Assembly: GCA_022885665.1 (NCBI GenBank)
Contig: JAGQDJ010000082.1
Span: 62,001-126,000 of the forward strand
Direction: 5' to 3'
Source of the DNA: Triops longicaudatus
Lineage: Eukaryota > Arthropoda > Branchiopoda > Notostraca > Triopsidae
DNA: 64,000 bases
A program made the translations under genes and the position numbers. The stretch's first letter is position 1. The number at the start of each line of letters is the position of its first letter. This document shows, one piece after another, positions 12,152 to 21,803 of this stretch. The notes beneath the pieces were generated by a model. It was not told where the DNA came from. It searched no databases and was given only the letters and a program-made list of their open reading frames with translations.

Positions 12152-12621
12152 ATGGAGATCGATGACGGTAACACGAGAAAACTTAGCGTTGTACGTATTT
12201 TATTAATGCAGAAATTGCAATTTTCGGCGTGAATTCTTTTATTTATTATTTTTTTTTTAATTATCAGGTTGCTGGAGAATCAGACTGCGATGAAACGTGT
12301 CGAACATTTATGCTAACCGATGAAGGACACACGCTTGGCAACGCGTTACGATATATCGTAATGAAAAAGTACGAACATTTTAACTAAAGAGTCCTGCAAA
12401 AGACTAGTTCGTTTTCATTATCTAGCCCCCACGTAGTTTTCTGCGGATATTCTATTCCACATCCTTCTGAAAACAAACTGCATATGAGGATTCAGACGAG
12501 ATTACCTCTGACAGCGAAAGAAGCACTACGAAAAGGACTAGAAGATTTGGAACAAGTTGCAGATCATATCCTTAGTACTTTTCAGCAAGAAGTCGAATCT
12601 TTTAAACAGGGGCATGCATGA
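12152..12621 (+). CDS. POLR1D: RPAC2, shared subunit of RNA polymerases I and III
   Basis: Small alpha-like subunit (AC19) that pairs with AC40 in Pol I and Pol III. Three exons: 12152-12190, 12268-12368, 12426-12621, with introns of 77 and 57 bp, giving 111 aa (human 133). The family core is complete: TFMLTDEGHTLGNALRYIVM, FCGYSIPHPSENKLHMRIQT and a C-terminal helix with LRKGLEDLEQVADHILSTF. The ATG at 12152 opens a short acidic leader (MEIDDGNTRKLSV) like that of orthologues. It is transcribed away from tubby and towards ETFRF1. Identification is secure from the HTLGNALR and SENKLHMRIQT motifs. Confidence 0.95.
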
Positions 12622-12645
12622 TTGCAAATAACAAGCGACCAATAC

Positions 12646-12651
12646 AATAAA
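12646..12651 (+). terminator. POLR1D poly(A) signal
   Basis: AATAAA 25 nt after the POLR1D stop, followed by an A run. The gap to the convergent ETFRF1 stop is 158 bp. Confidence 0.6.
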
Positions 12652-12779
12652 AAAAAAATTAACAACCGCACTTATCTGTAATAACTTGGATTTAATTGTC
12701 AAAACAGACGTCACAATTTCGTACAACTACGATTGAATATCACATAAATACAATGGGAAAATGTTCTAGAAAATGCATT

Positions 12780-13080
12780 TCATTCCTCGTAATAGCGCTT
12801 CTTCATTGCTCTATATTTACGTAACATGTAGAGGCTCTCTAATTCTTTCACGACAAATTCTCCTCGCGAAATTAACGCTTCGATGGCCTCCGGGTCCTTC
12901 ACGTCTTTATTCTTTAAAAAGCTTCTTTTGAGCTTTTCTCTAAAATATTCAGGGCCACCGGGATATTCTTTGCCCAAATGAAGAAGCTAATTAAAAAAAT
13001 CGGATATTTTTGCTGCATACTTTCTTAATTAAACTTACCGTTTTATACAAATTGATTACCCTGGATCTTTGGGATGCCAT
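12780..13080 (-). CDS. ETFRF1: LYR-motif electron-transfer flavoprotein regulatory factor
   Basis: Mitochondrial LYR protein (LYRM5) that binds ETF and promotes loss of its FAD, damping electron flow from fatty-acid oxidation. Two exons, 13039-13080 and 12780-12986, give 82 aa (human about 90). The N-terminal helix holds the tripeptide region VINLYKTLLHLGKEYP, where the LYR triad appears as LYK, as in human LYRM5 (VLKLYKNLLYLG). The rest follows the family: EYFREKLKRSFLKNKDVKDP, GEFVVKELESLYMLRKYRAM. There is no cleavable presequence, again as in the family. It is divergent to SDHAF2 over 245 bp and convergent to POLR1D. Confidence 0.93.
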
Positions 13081-13325
13081 GCTTAATCACGGCAGGCGGT
13101 TATAAAAGGACAAATAACTACAAAATTGCACTCTAGATGCAGTTTTATTATTAAAATTTGCCGCCTTACCAGGTTACTAAATATAAAAGCGTTATCGTTA
13201 TTACAAACAAGCACTTATAAATACTAGCCAGGTGAGAACTGATTTTCACGGGAAATGGATTTTAAGACCGTCCCACTTGCACGTGTGTTTTGTTTTTGTA
13301 GCGTGTTGCATAACGAGCTTGCAAA
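13081..13325. promoter_or_regulatory. Bidirectional promoter region of ETFRF1 and SDHAF2
   Basis: Only 245 bp separate the two start codons. TATA-like strings on the plus strand lie at 13101-13109 (TATAAAAGG), 13182-13190 and 13215-13223; the last is about 105 bp before the SDHAF2 ATG. No ORF is present, so both core promoters and 5' UTRs must be here. Confidence 0.7.
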
Positions 13326-13919
13326 ATGTCTCGCTTAGCAAGGTTATTGTTTGCGACCAGGAGGTTGCAGACTTCGGTAATACTCTTTATTCAGCGTAAA
13401 ATTATAACTACTTCTTGTGTTCATGACAGAATTGTCAAATTGCGTCCGTTATGCAATGGAAGCACTTTTCAAATAATATAGATGGGTCCGGAAATTTGGG
13501 CATTGTTGACGGAGTAGGAGAAGAACCTTGGATTCCACCTTATGTGGAGAAAGAAGGAGAATGCACGGAAGTTAAAAGAGCAAGGTAAAGTTAAAAATAC
13601 ATTTGAACGGTGCATTGCTCAACATGTGATTGTTTTTCGTGTTAGGCTTCTATACCAGTCTCGTAAACGCGGAATGCTTGAAAATGGCCTTCTCTTAAGT
13701 ACTTTCGCAGCCAAATACCTTTCATCGATGAGTGAGGTACAGCTGCGGGATTATGACCGCTTAATCAACCTGCCGTCTAATGATTGGGAGATATTTTATT
13801 GGGCAACTGGCGTTCGTCCTACGCCACCTGAATTCGAAACCGAAATCATGTCTCTTTTCAAAGACCACGTTCGTAACCAACAAAAAGAAGTTAGAATACG
13901 CCAACCTGATCTTGAATAA
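13326..13919 (+). CDS. SDHAF2: Succinate dehydrogenase assembly factor 2
   Basis: Mitochondrial matrix chaperone (Sdh5) needed for covalent FAD attachment to SDHA in complex II. Exons: 13326-13376, 13430-13584, 13646-13919; introns of 53 and 61 bp; 159 aa (human 166). The first exon encodes a basic, acid-free mitochondrial presequence (MSRLARLLFATRRLQTS). The core has the signature RARLLYQSRKRGMLENGLLL, then YDRLINLPSNDWEIFYWATG, and ends in RQPDLE. The RKRGMLEN motif is diagnostic of the family. It shares a short promoter region with ETFRF1, another factor that acts on a mitochondrial FAD enzyme. Confidence 0.96.
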
Positions 13920-14008
13920 CATCGTGTTAAACTAAGTAATTAGTAAAAAGTAATTAAACTACACCAAATTCTTAGCCAAGCAAAACTGTATTCCGTTTCG
14001 TTTCCCCC

Positions 14009-14014
14009 AATAAA
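14009..14014 (+). terminator. SDHAF2 poly(A) signal
   Basis: AATAAA 90 nt past the SDHAF2 stop. It lies 40 bp from the stop of the convergent CARS gene. Confidence 0.5.
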
Positions 14015-14053
14015 TTACACGCCCGCACTGCACGCCGCCCGTACACCGATAAA

Positions 14054-17000
14054 TTAATTATTCTGGGAAGCCAAATACTCTTGGTACTTCTTCTCTTGTG
14101 CTTGGTAGAGCTTTTGCAGCTTCTTCAGCTGACCTTTGCTAATCTCCTTTCCCTCAGTGTCGTGAGTAGGCATTCCCTACATTAAAATGGTTTAAGCAGA
14201 ATTAAGAAAATATTTCTGAAAACTTTTTGTAGCATACTCTGTCGTCGAAGGCTGAATACTTGTCAGTTTCACTTTTGAACAACTCAGATGGAGGGATTTT
14301 TTTCTGCGCATCTTTAAGTGCCTGCTGCGCTGCCAACGCTGCCTTTTGTTTCTCCTTTTCCAACCGTTTCGCTTCCTCCAACGCTTTCCTGGCCTCCCTT
14401 TCCTTCATAAGAGTTTCCCTATCCACGAGCTTTATCGCAGGCAGCTGTCCTTCCTCTCGGTCTTCCAAGCGGACTCCCAAATTAGGCAGGACTTCATCTC
14501 TTAATTTGTCACAGGTTTCCAAAATTGGCGTGGCTTTCAAGTTCCGTGCACTGATACGAACTTCGTCTCGGAAAGTAGCTAATGCTCTTAAGTATGGCAA
14601 AACTAATTCCTCGCTCTAGAGAAACACAGCTATTACCAAGTGTCGCTAGAAAATTGACTAAACGAAAAGAAATAGAAAACATGAAAGGAAACGTACGTTC
14701 GCTGTGGCATTGCCTTCGGAACTTGACGAGAATCCTAAGGACTCGTCGTCGTCCATAGTACCGAAAATTCGGAAGAGCTTGGTAATATATAATGCTATAT
14801 TCTTCAGCAAAAGGCGATTCGGCGTTGATTTCCTCACATAGACGTTACAGGTAGATACTAATTCCCGAATAGCATCCAGGCATGCTCTTGTATCCACATT
14901 ATCTGCAACAAAACAAATTGTATACTTTCCTACCTACAAAATGTGTGAACTAAAAAGTATAACAGTTCACAAGCAACAAAAATAATTTAATTTTTGTTTT
15001 AAATCTGATAGATTTCACATCTTGCGTTACGCAAAGCTGTGACAATTACAATTACCAGGGGTATCAAGCCACAGCTTATACGTAAAATTCTCTGATTACA
15101 AGAAGAAAGAATAAGGTAGGCTTGTGATAGTTAATGCAATTTTGTACATTACGAAGAAAAGGGAACGTACCGCATAACGCAGTGTGTACTCGAGCCTGAG
15201 TCTCACTAAATGATTGGTTCAAATCCATTTCAGCCTGAGACCACTTCTGGAATAGTTCTGTCCCCGAACTGGGTCCGGAACGTACGATGTCCTTGACCGT
15301 TAAAAAGAATTCCTGAGAACAGCAACAACCATAAGAAATGTTTCTAATACCATCTTTACTCTGGCTTACGTTCAGAAACTTTTCATACTGAATAGCAATT
15401 TCCATTGTATGCTGACTGTAGTCCAAGGTGTCTTTCCAGGAATGCAACAAGAACGCAAATCTCAATTGCCGGGCTGTATGGTTTGTCAAAGCATCTTTGA
15501 TAGTCACGAAGTTTTTTAAAGACTTAGACATTTTGCAACCTGCAATCGTCAAATGTCCCGTATGCAAAAAGTAACGCACCCAGTGATTGTTGTCATAATA
15601 GGCCTATATACAAAAATCAACACATGCTTTCAATTACACGTGGTCTTCGTTATTAAATAGATAACAAAAGGTTATAGAAAACTGTACCTCAGCTTGGGCC
15701 AGTTCATTATCGTGGTGAGGGAACTTCAGATCCACACCGCCGGTATGGATATCCAGGGATTCCCCACAAATTGCTGATGCCATGACGGAGCACTCGATGT
15801 GCCATCCTGGTCGTCCACGTCCCCAAGGGGAATCCCACGAGGGTTCCCCTGCTTTGGATGCTTTCCAAAGTGCGAAATCATTAGCGGAGCGCTTCTCCGA
15901 TAGTCGATCTTCGGAAACGCTTAAGTCGCCTTCACCTTCCTGCAACGCTTTGCTATCACCGTAGGCTTCAGGCACAAGTTTGGCATAGTGATGGTTGGAT
16001 TGATTATCAAAACGTGCAACGTCAAAGTACACAGAGCCATTGGCCTCGTATGCGAGTTGATTATCGACTATCTTCTGGATGTAAGCGATAATCTCGGGTA
16101 TGTATTCGCTGACACGTGTAACAACGTCAGCTGGTAAAACCTGAAGCTGATCCATATCGGAATGAAACTCGGCTTCCCAAAACCGGGGGAATGAAGCGAA
16201 AATAGCGTTATCCGTCACCAAATGTCCTTTCTGACTATCAAGCCAATCGGCTAAAAGATCTTTTGCTTCTTTAAGGAGCAGCTATTGAAACAAAGATTTA
16301 TTTATAATAGAACTATACACAAATGGTTTAAGAATAGGTACCGTCTTTGATTTCTCAAGCTCAGATTCGACTTGCAATTTTATGGCAGCCTCGACTTCTT
16401 GCACTGCCGAATTCACTTTAGCTAAAAGTTTTTCCTGCATGACTTTCTTATCTGGGTCTGTGGTCTTCTGCATGGCAGTGATAAAAACCTAAAAAAAAAG
16501 GATTAATTATTTTAATTGAAACTTGAAACTTTTTCTGTAACTTGTCGCATCCTAACTTGCCTTTAGTACACTGAAAACCCCATGCTAGTAAAAACCTTCT
16601 TTGACGCTGTTATTTTAATTACCTGAAGAGCGGCATTAGTGTCGTCCATAATTTTCTGCAAGTTGGCATCCTCCTGCACGTAGTTGTCGTACAAGTGATT
16701 CTGCCGTGCTCTTTTGATAATTTTGTCGTCGATGTCGGTAATGTTCATGACATACTGGACGTCATAACCGAAATAATTCGACAGAACGCGGCGCAGGATA
16801 TCAAAGGAGATGTACGACCTAAGGAAATATATTATATGTCGTTTCACAATTTTCGGTAAAAATATTTCGGAATCTAAATAATTTTGACAATTATATGCAT
16901 ACCGTGCATGCCCCATGTGAGACGCATCGTAAACCGTAGGACCGCAACTGTACCAGAGAACTTTTTTCCCTTTTTGAGGTATAAATTCCTCTTTTTGACG

Positions 17001-17084
17001 CGTTAAACTATTAAATAGTTTTAGTCGCGGGGCGTCCTTTCCATTTGGTGCACTCCATGATGGTTGAGTACGTTTTGAATACAT
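14054..17084 (-). CDS. CARS1: Cysteinyl-tRNA synthetase, cytosolic type
   Basis: Class I synthetase charging tRNA-Cys. Nine exons: 16903-17084, 16623-16818, 16342-16488, 15688-16281, 15370-15603, 15171-15312, 14697-14902, 14238-14615, 14054-14176; 733 aa (human CARS1 748). The zinc-ligand and HIGH region read WYSCGPTVYDASHMGHARSY; KMSKS is in GCKMSKSLKNFVTIKDAL. Other zinc ligands sit in GRPGWHIECSVMA and FPHHDNELAQAE. The C-terminal extension (KIPPSELF, GMPTHDTEGKEISKGQLKKL) is specific to the eukaryotic cytosolic enzyme. The start at 17084 (MYSKRTQPSW) has an in-frame upstream TGA, so it is well fixed. A separate upstream ORF (MTRCLRIAFSIV at 17215) joins out of frame and is more likely a leader ORF than a mitochondrial presequence. 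Confidence 0.97.
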
Positions 17085-17982
17085 TCTAAACCGTACGATT
17101 CAACAAAATGGATAAAAGGACGAACATGGGCAGGACTAGTAAAAAAAACTAGCAGAAATATTTCTAATAAAACATACCTAACTATACTGAAAGCAATCCT
17201 TAAACAACGTGTCATCAGCCGCCTTGGTTTACGAACTCCAAGGGTGGAGTTTAAAAACCAAGGAAGAGGCAGAGTTCTAGAATTAGAAACGCGAATAACT
17301 CGAAGCCTACTGTCTTCTCCGTTGGTACGCAGACTTGTGAAACAATTCCGGATAACATGTATTATATTTCTCTTCAGAGGAATGACTGCTAATTTATTTA
17401 TTTATTAAATAGTAGTGAGTACATTTCCAAAGCGCACAAATCCGTTATTAAAATGCTATTAATCTGCTGGACTTCAACAAAGTCGTAGTGCAGACCAGCT
17501 TTGGTACTAAGTAGAACATAAGTAGGGACAATCAGGGGCGCAGCGAAGGGGGGGGGGCGGGGGGNNNNNNNNNNNNNNNNNNNNCCCCCCCCCCTCCCCG
17601 AAATTATTTTCTTGTGTGCAAGTAAGCTCAGTGGCAGCATCAAGAAAAAGTTGTCCCCCCTCCCCCTAAGAAAAAACACACTGAATCATCCAGTCCGTTT
17701 CATTGCTAAAGCTCAGCTGTAAGCTCTGACAGCCTCCAGAGAAGAAGCGTTGTGGGCACCTCATCGAAATGCAAATGTGTGACATGGGATGAAGAAGTGA
17801 GTTTTTCCAGTATTGACGAACTCAACAGGAATATAGTCCAAAACAACAAACTGCTAAATCGATGTTCATTCATAGTATGCAAGTCGGTGTATCAATTCCA
17901 TTGGGGATACTTCAATCCGTTCTTCATTACACAGAGTTCCTGACAATTTTTTGGTTCGTTCTAGGAAATTTTTTATGAACGA
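17085..17982. other. CARS promoter side and G/C-run element with an assembly gap
   Basis: 17085-17350 should carry the CARS 5' UTR and promoter, including a possible 5' intron (GTATGT near 17175 to an acceptor near 17135). From 17533 there is GGGGCGCAGCGAAG followed by G runs, 20 N (17565-17584), then C runs. A plus-strand ORF at about 17752-17943 has no recognised domain. Confidence 0.4.
17533..17670. mobile_element. Probable short repeat element with G-run/C-run arms around an N gap
   Basis: The left arm is GGGGCGCAGCGAAG plus about 20 G; the right arm is C runs (CCCCCCCCCCTCCCC), with a further C-rich stretch at 17656-17667. The arms are roughly complementary and the 20 N are a placeholder gap. 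Similar arrangements recur at 30628-30769. The boundaries are uncertain. Confidence 0.4.
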
Positions 17983-18802
17983 GTTTTTGCGGAAGACCCG
18001 GATGTAAGAGAGTCCCCTCATATAAGAGAATGGGCTGTTGTAGATAGGTTCTTCCCGATTCTTATAGGTTCATCTAGATTTTGACTGTCGATTTTTTTCA
18101 ATTAAACTGTGTATATTGGCGTGCCAAATGAGTTTTTGCGGAAGTCCCGGATGTAAGAGAACCTCATATAAGAGACCCCGCATATAAGAGAAGGGGCTGT
18201 TGTAGAAAATCTCTTCCCAATCCGTATAGGTTCATCTACATTTTGACTGTCGATTTTTTTCAATTAAACTGTGTATATTGGCGTGCCGAATGTGATTTAC
18301 TAGATTTGGTCTATCGATTTATTTCATTACAACCGTGTATATTTGTGTGGAAATATTTTTTTTTGCGGAAGACCCGGATGTAAGAGACACCCCTTATATA
18401 AGAGAACGGGCTCTTGTAGATAGGTTCTTTCTGATTCTTGTAGGTTCTACTAGATGTCGACTATCGATTTATTTCATTACAACCGTGTATATTTGTGAGA
18501 AATTGTTTTTTTTTGTGGAAAACCCGGATGTAAGAGACACCCCTCATGTAAGAGAAGGGGCTCTTGTAGATATGTTCTTTCCGGTTCGATAAGGTTCTAC
18601 TAAATTCGGTTTATCGATTTGTTTCATTACAACTGTTTAAATTTGTGTGACAATAGGTTTTTGCGAAAGACCCGGATGTAAGAGAGGCCCCTCATATAAG
18701 AGAACGGGCTGTTGTAGATTGGTTCTTCCCGATTATTATAGGTTCGGTTAGATTTTGACTATTGATTTTTTCAATTAAACTGTGTACGATGGCGTGAAAA
18801 TG
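17983..18802. repeat. Tandem minisatellite of about 150 bp, five copies
   Basis: Copies begin near 17983, 18132, 18361, 18511 and 18657. Each holds CCCGGATGTAAGAGA, then a TATAAGAGAA-like or TGTAAGAGAA string, a GGGCT(G/C)TTGTAGAT segment, a GGTTC box and a TCGATTT...TTTCATTACAAC or TTTTTCAATTAAACTGTG tail. Copy 2 is about 80 bp longer through an extra half tail. Copies fall in two tail types (1, 2 and 5 against 3 and 4). No ORF runs through the array. Confidence 0.85.
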
Positions 18803-18807
18803 ATTTA

Positions 18808-19075
18808 TTGTTATCATTATTATTATTATTTTTATTATTACTACTACTATTACTACTACTTTTTTTCTTTCTACTTTCTCTATTGCCTTTTGTATTACTT
18901 ACTGATATGATTACTATTAATATCACTATTACTATCATTATTAATTATTTTTGTTGTTAAATGTGTTATTAATATTTTTGTCAATGTTACTATTATTACT
19001 ATTATTACTGTTACTGTTATTACTACTATTACCATCCATCATTTTATTATTATTATTAAATTTGTTATTACTACA
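18808..19075. repeat. Impure ATT/ACT microsatellite
   Basis: Long stretch dominated by TTA, ATT and ACT trinucleotides, with interruptions, directly after the minisatellite. Confidence 0.8.
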
Positions 19076-19308
19076 CAGTTGACGTCTTGCTTCTCGAAGC
19101 TTCCGGAATCTTTTCGAATTTGGTGTCTCACTCTTCTCTGAAAATGTCGACCATTAAGTGCTATATGTGAATAGCAAATCTTCAAAAGTTTTCGCGTTCG
19201 TGTACAAAATTTCTCTTCGATAGGTTTTCAATATTTCCGTGACCTAAATTAAGCTAAGCTTGTATATCTCAAGCCTTGTGAAATAGTAACTAAATACCTT
19301 TTTTCTTA

Positions 19309-20577
19309 GATAACTACTCCGTACGGTGCAGAAACGATTCGCAATCGAACAAAAATTGCTTTCGTCCGTGAAAGTGCTAAGAAATCCATCTGACTACCCA
19401 AATCGAAGAATCTATCGAAAGAGCAATGAAAAAGCATACCAACAGCAATAGAAGCTTGAAGGAGCCATTGAGCGATGCCAGTAGTGACAGTGGCGCCAGT
19501 GGCTCCAGCCGAACCAGCATCGAAGAAGTTCGCCTCTCCGGTTTCTGTGACTGAAAACTACAACGATTCGATGCCTAAAAGCCGCAGCACGTCACATGTT
19601 GGAAAGCTTTTCCAATCTAACGAGGCTGTGGAACCTATTCATAAGCAATTGGTTACAATTGACCCCGATTTACTATGTCCTAGAGCCATTACGAAGAAAT
19701 GGGACCCTGTAAGTTGAGCTTCGTCCTACGTTGCACATTTTTAATATTTTTAGTATTTTGTTTTAATATTTTACTCTACTTTTCAGACAGTGTTGCTGAA
19801 CTATTGGTAAATATTATGACACCTGTTCCGTTTGACGCTTCTGGAGAACAATATACAAGCATCGAAGGCTGCTTAGACAAACTACCCACCTGAAAACGCA
19901 CAAACACGTTCTGGAAAGCTGTCCAAGTAACTTTTGCGTACGAATAAAAACATTGAAAAATAGTGCTAATTATGCCACTAGGAAAGTGGAATTGACGTTA
20001 GGAAACACACGTGGAAGAGTGTTTTCGTAACTGGTGGTGAGCACGCGTCCAGGATTTGTACCGAGACTTGAATCCGAGTTATAACGTTTCGCACCAACGA
20101 ACATTCAACCTAAGGTAAAAGGAGACGATATCTTTTTATTTATCGATTTTATTACTATCATTTTTTTTTATAAAGGTTCACGCATCTCCGGATCGGTATC
20201 ATGCGTCGTATATTGGAGCAAGTTTTCTAGCGAATGGAATTTCTAATTAATTCATGTTAATGTGTATGATTTCTATGTCCCTTGCCTAAAGTGGTCTTAT
20301 TGCCTCTCGTTATATTATATCTAAGAATGTAAAATTGCGTGTTTTTTGTTAAAGCGAATCAAAACGTGATACACAACATTTATCCCAATATTGCGCGTGA
20401 TTATTATATTTTATCTTCTTTCACCGTGAACATACTTTATTTCAGACCAGTCGAGATGTATTAAGAGATTTCGGCTATGAGGTCGTCAGAACTTTCGAAA
20501 ATACTATTACGTATTTGTGCATTTGGGTGCGTGAAAAAGCACCACGATTTTTTTTCACAGAAGAAAAGTGCTTGTAA
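19309..20577 (+). pseudogene. Unrecognised exon-like ORFs, possibly a decayed or mis-modelled gene
   Basis: Three plus-strand pieces look coding but do not join in frame. From an acceptor at 19309 a frame reads TTPYGAETIRNRTKIAFVRE and stops at 19391. ATG 19475 opens an 80-codon ORF (SVTENYNDSMPKSRSTSHVG) that reaches a good donor, GTAAGT at 19709; the next exon, from 19786, has VAELLVNIMTPVPFDASGEQ in a frame that is incompatible with it. An acceptor at 20445 is followed by TSRDVLRDFGYEVVRTFENT, open to TAA at 20575. I recognise no family. Either a pseudogene with frameshifts, or a real gene with exons I could not place. Confidence 0.3.
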
Positions 20578-21803
20578 TAAAATTTCTAGCGAATTAGTCG
20601 CGCTTGACAGCGACAAATCCACACTAGTAATTTTATTTCTGCCAATAAAGGTTTGTTGTACTGGAACAATCATTATCGTACTTGTTAATTTTATTGCAAT
20701 TACAAAGATTATGGTAATTCTGACGTAACCCAATTAACCGACATGTCTGCAATTTGGAAATTAAGGAATGCAAACTGTCAGCCTCGACGAGAGAATCTGT
20801 AAGAATTATTGCGTTAGCCCTTCAAATAAGCGAGAAAACTGAGATTGAATATGAAATATTGCCCTGAGGGCGTCTCAGGAGCCGTAAATTGCTGTTCCGA
20901 TCGTAGTCCTTAAATGTGATCCATGACTATGGATCAACTTTCCGGATTACGATCCGTGTGAATGGATAACTGATTATGATCCCTGATTTAATTTTAGAAA
21001 ACACGACCCGTAAACCCATCTCCAACGATTGTGATCCAAAAAGTTGGTCCGCTGTTCGTAGCTCATGATCTGCGATCTGGCAATCATACGCTCACTTCCG
21101 ATATCCAATGTCACAAAAAGACGCTGTGTTAGCAGATTGAAGTTAAATCCCAAATATTATTTAGCATTTAATCAAGGTTTCAGTAACGTGCGAAAGCCCA
21201 TGCCGTTCGGCGTGGAAGAAATGTACAGGAAACATTGTAATCAACATACACTTGATTTTAAGATATTATTTATGCACTACAGTTATTATAAAACTAGCAT
21301 TCTTTAAAATTGACTTCATGAAAATAATCTTACATAACGCTAGCAATTTCGAGCACGAAAAGGCGAAAGCGGGCGTTCGCCAAAAAGGGTTAAAGACCAC
21401 TGAACTATACAAAGTTGCTCATCCCTCGTAGTACAGTACAGTACAGAAAAAAGAGAAAAAAAAGAGGGGGGGGAGAGGCTCAGTGCACAGATTTGGAACC
21501 TTTCACCCGCGGTTATCTGTCCCTGCCAACTATGTCACTGACCAGTTTTCCAAATAACTAGAGAAGGGAGGATTCGCGAGTAAGAAAATGTCAATGAAGG
21601 AAGTGTAATTGCCGTGAGAGCCCCAGGACGCAAATTTTTGTATGAAGCGTCTTCAGTGTTCAATGTAATTCGAATGAAAGGGATATGTAACGTTTCTTTC
21701 AATACACTTGTATATTTTTCGTTTTGACATCAAAGTTTGTATGTATAAAAACCGACTTATATCACAGACAAGAATGAACTTCGACCCAATTTGACGACAT
21801 ATT
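20578..21803. other. Spacer downstream of POLQ
   Basis: AT-rich. Around 20915-21085 GATCC/GGATC strings recur, including the palindrome TGATCCATgacTATGGATCA near 20918. At 21434-21449 GTACA is repeated, followed by an A/G-rich run. The right end should hold the POLQ 3' UTR. No ORF of coding character was seen. Confidence 0.4.

Noticed and set aside
12034..12174. Minus-strand ORF MLPSSISITQN as a gene start
   Set aside because: It overlaps the first POLR1D exon and promoter on the other strand and is mostly AT-rich low-complexity sequence.
17021..17215. Upstream CARS ORF beginning MTRCLRIAFSIV as a mitochondrial presequence
   Set aside because: After the plausible splice (AG/GTATGT to TTTACTAG) its frame does not join the CARS frame, and the CARS frame has a TGA upstream of ATG 17084.
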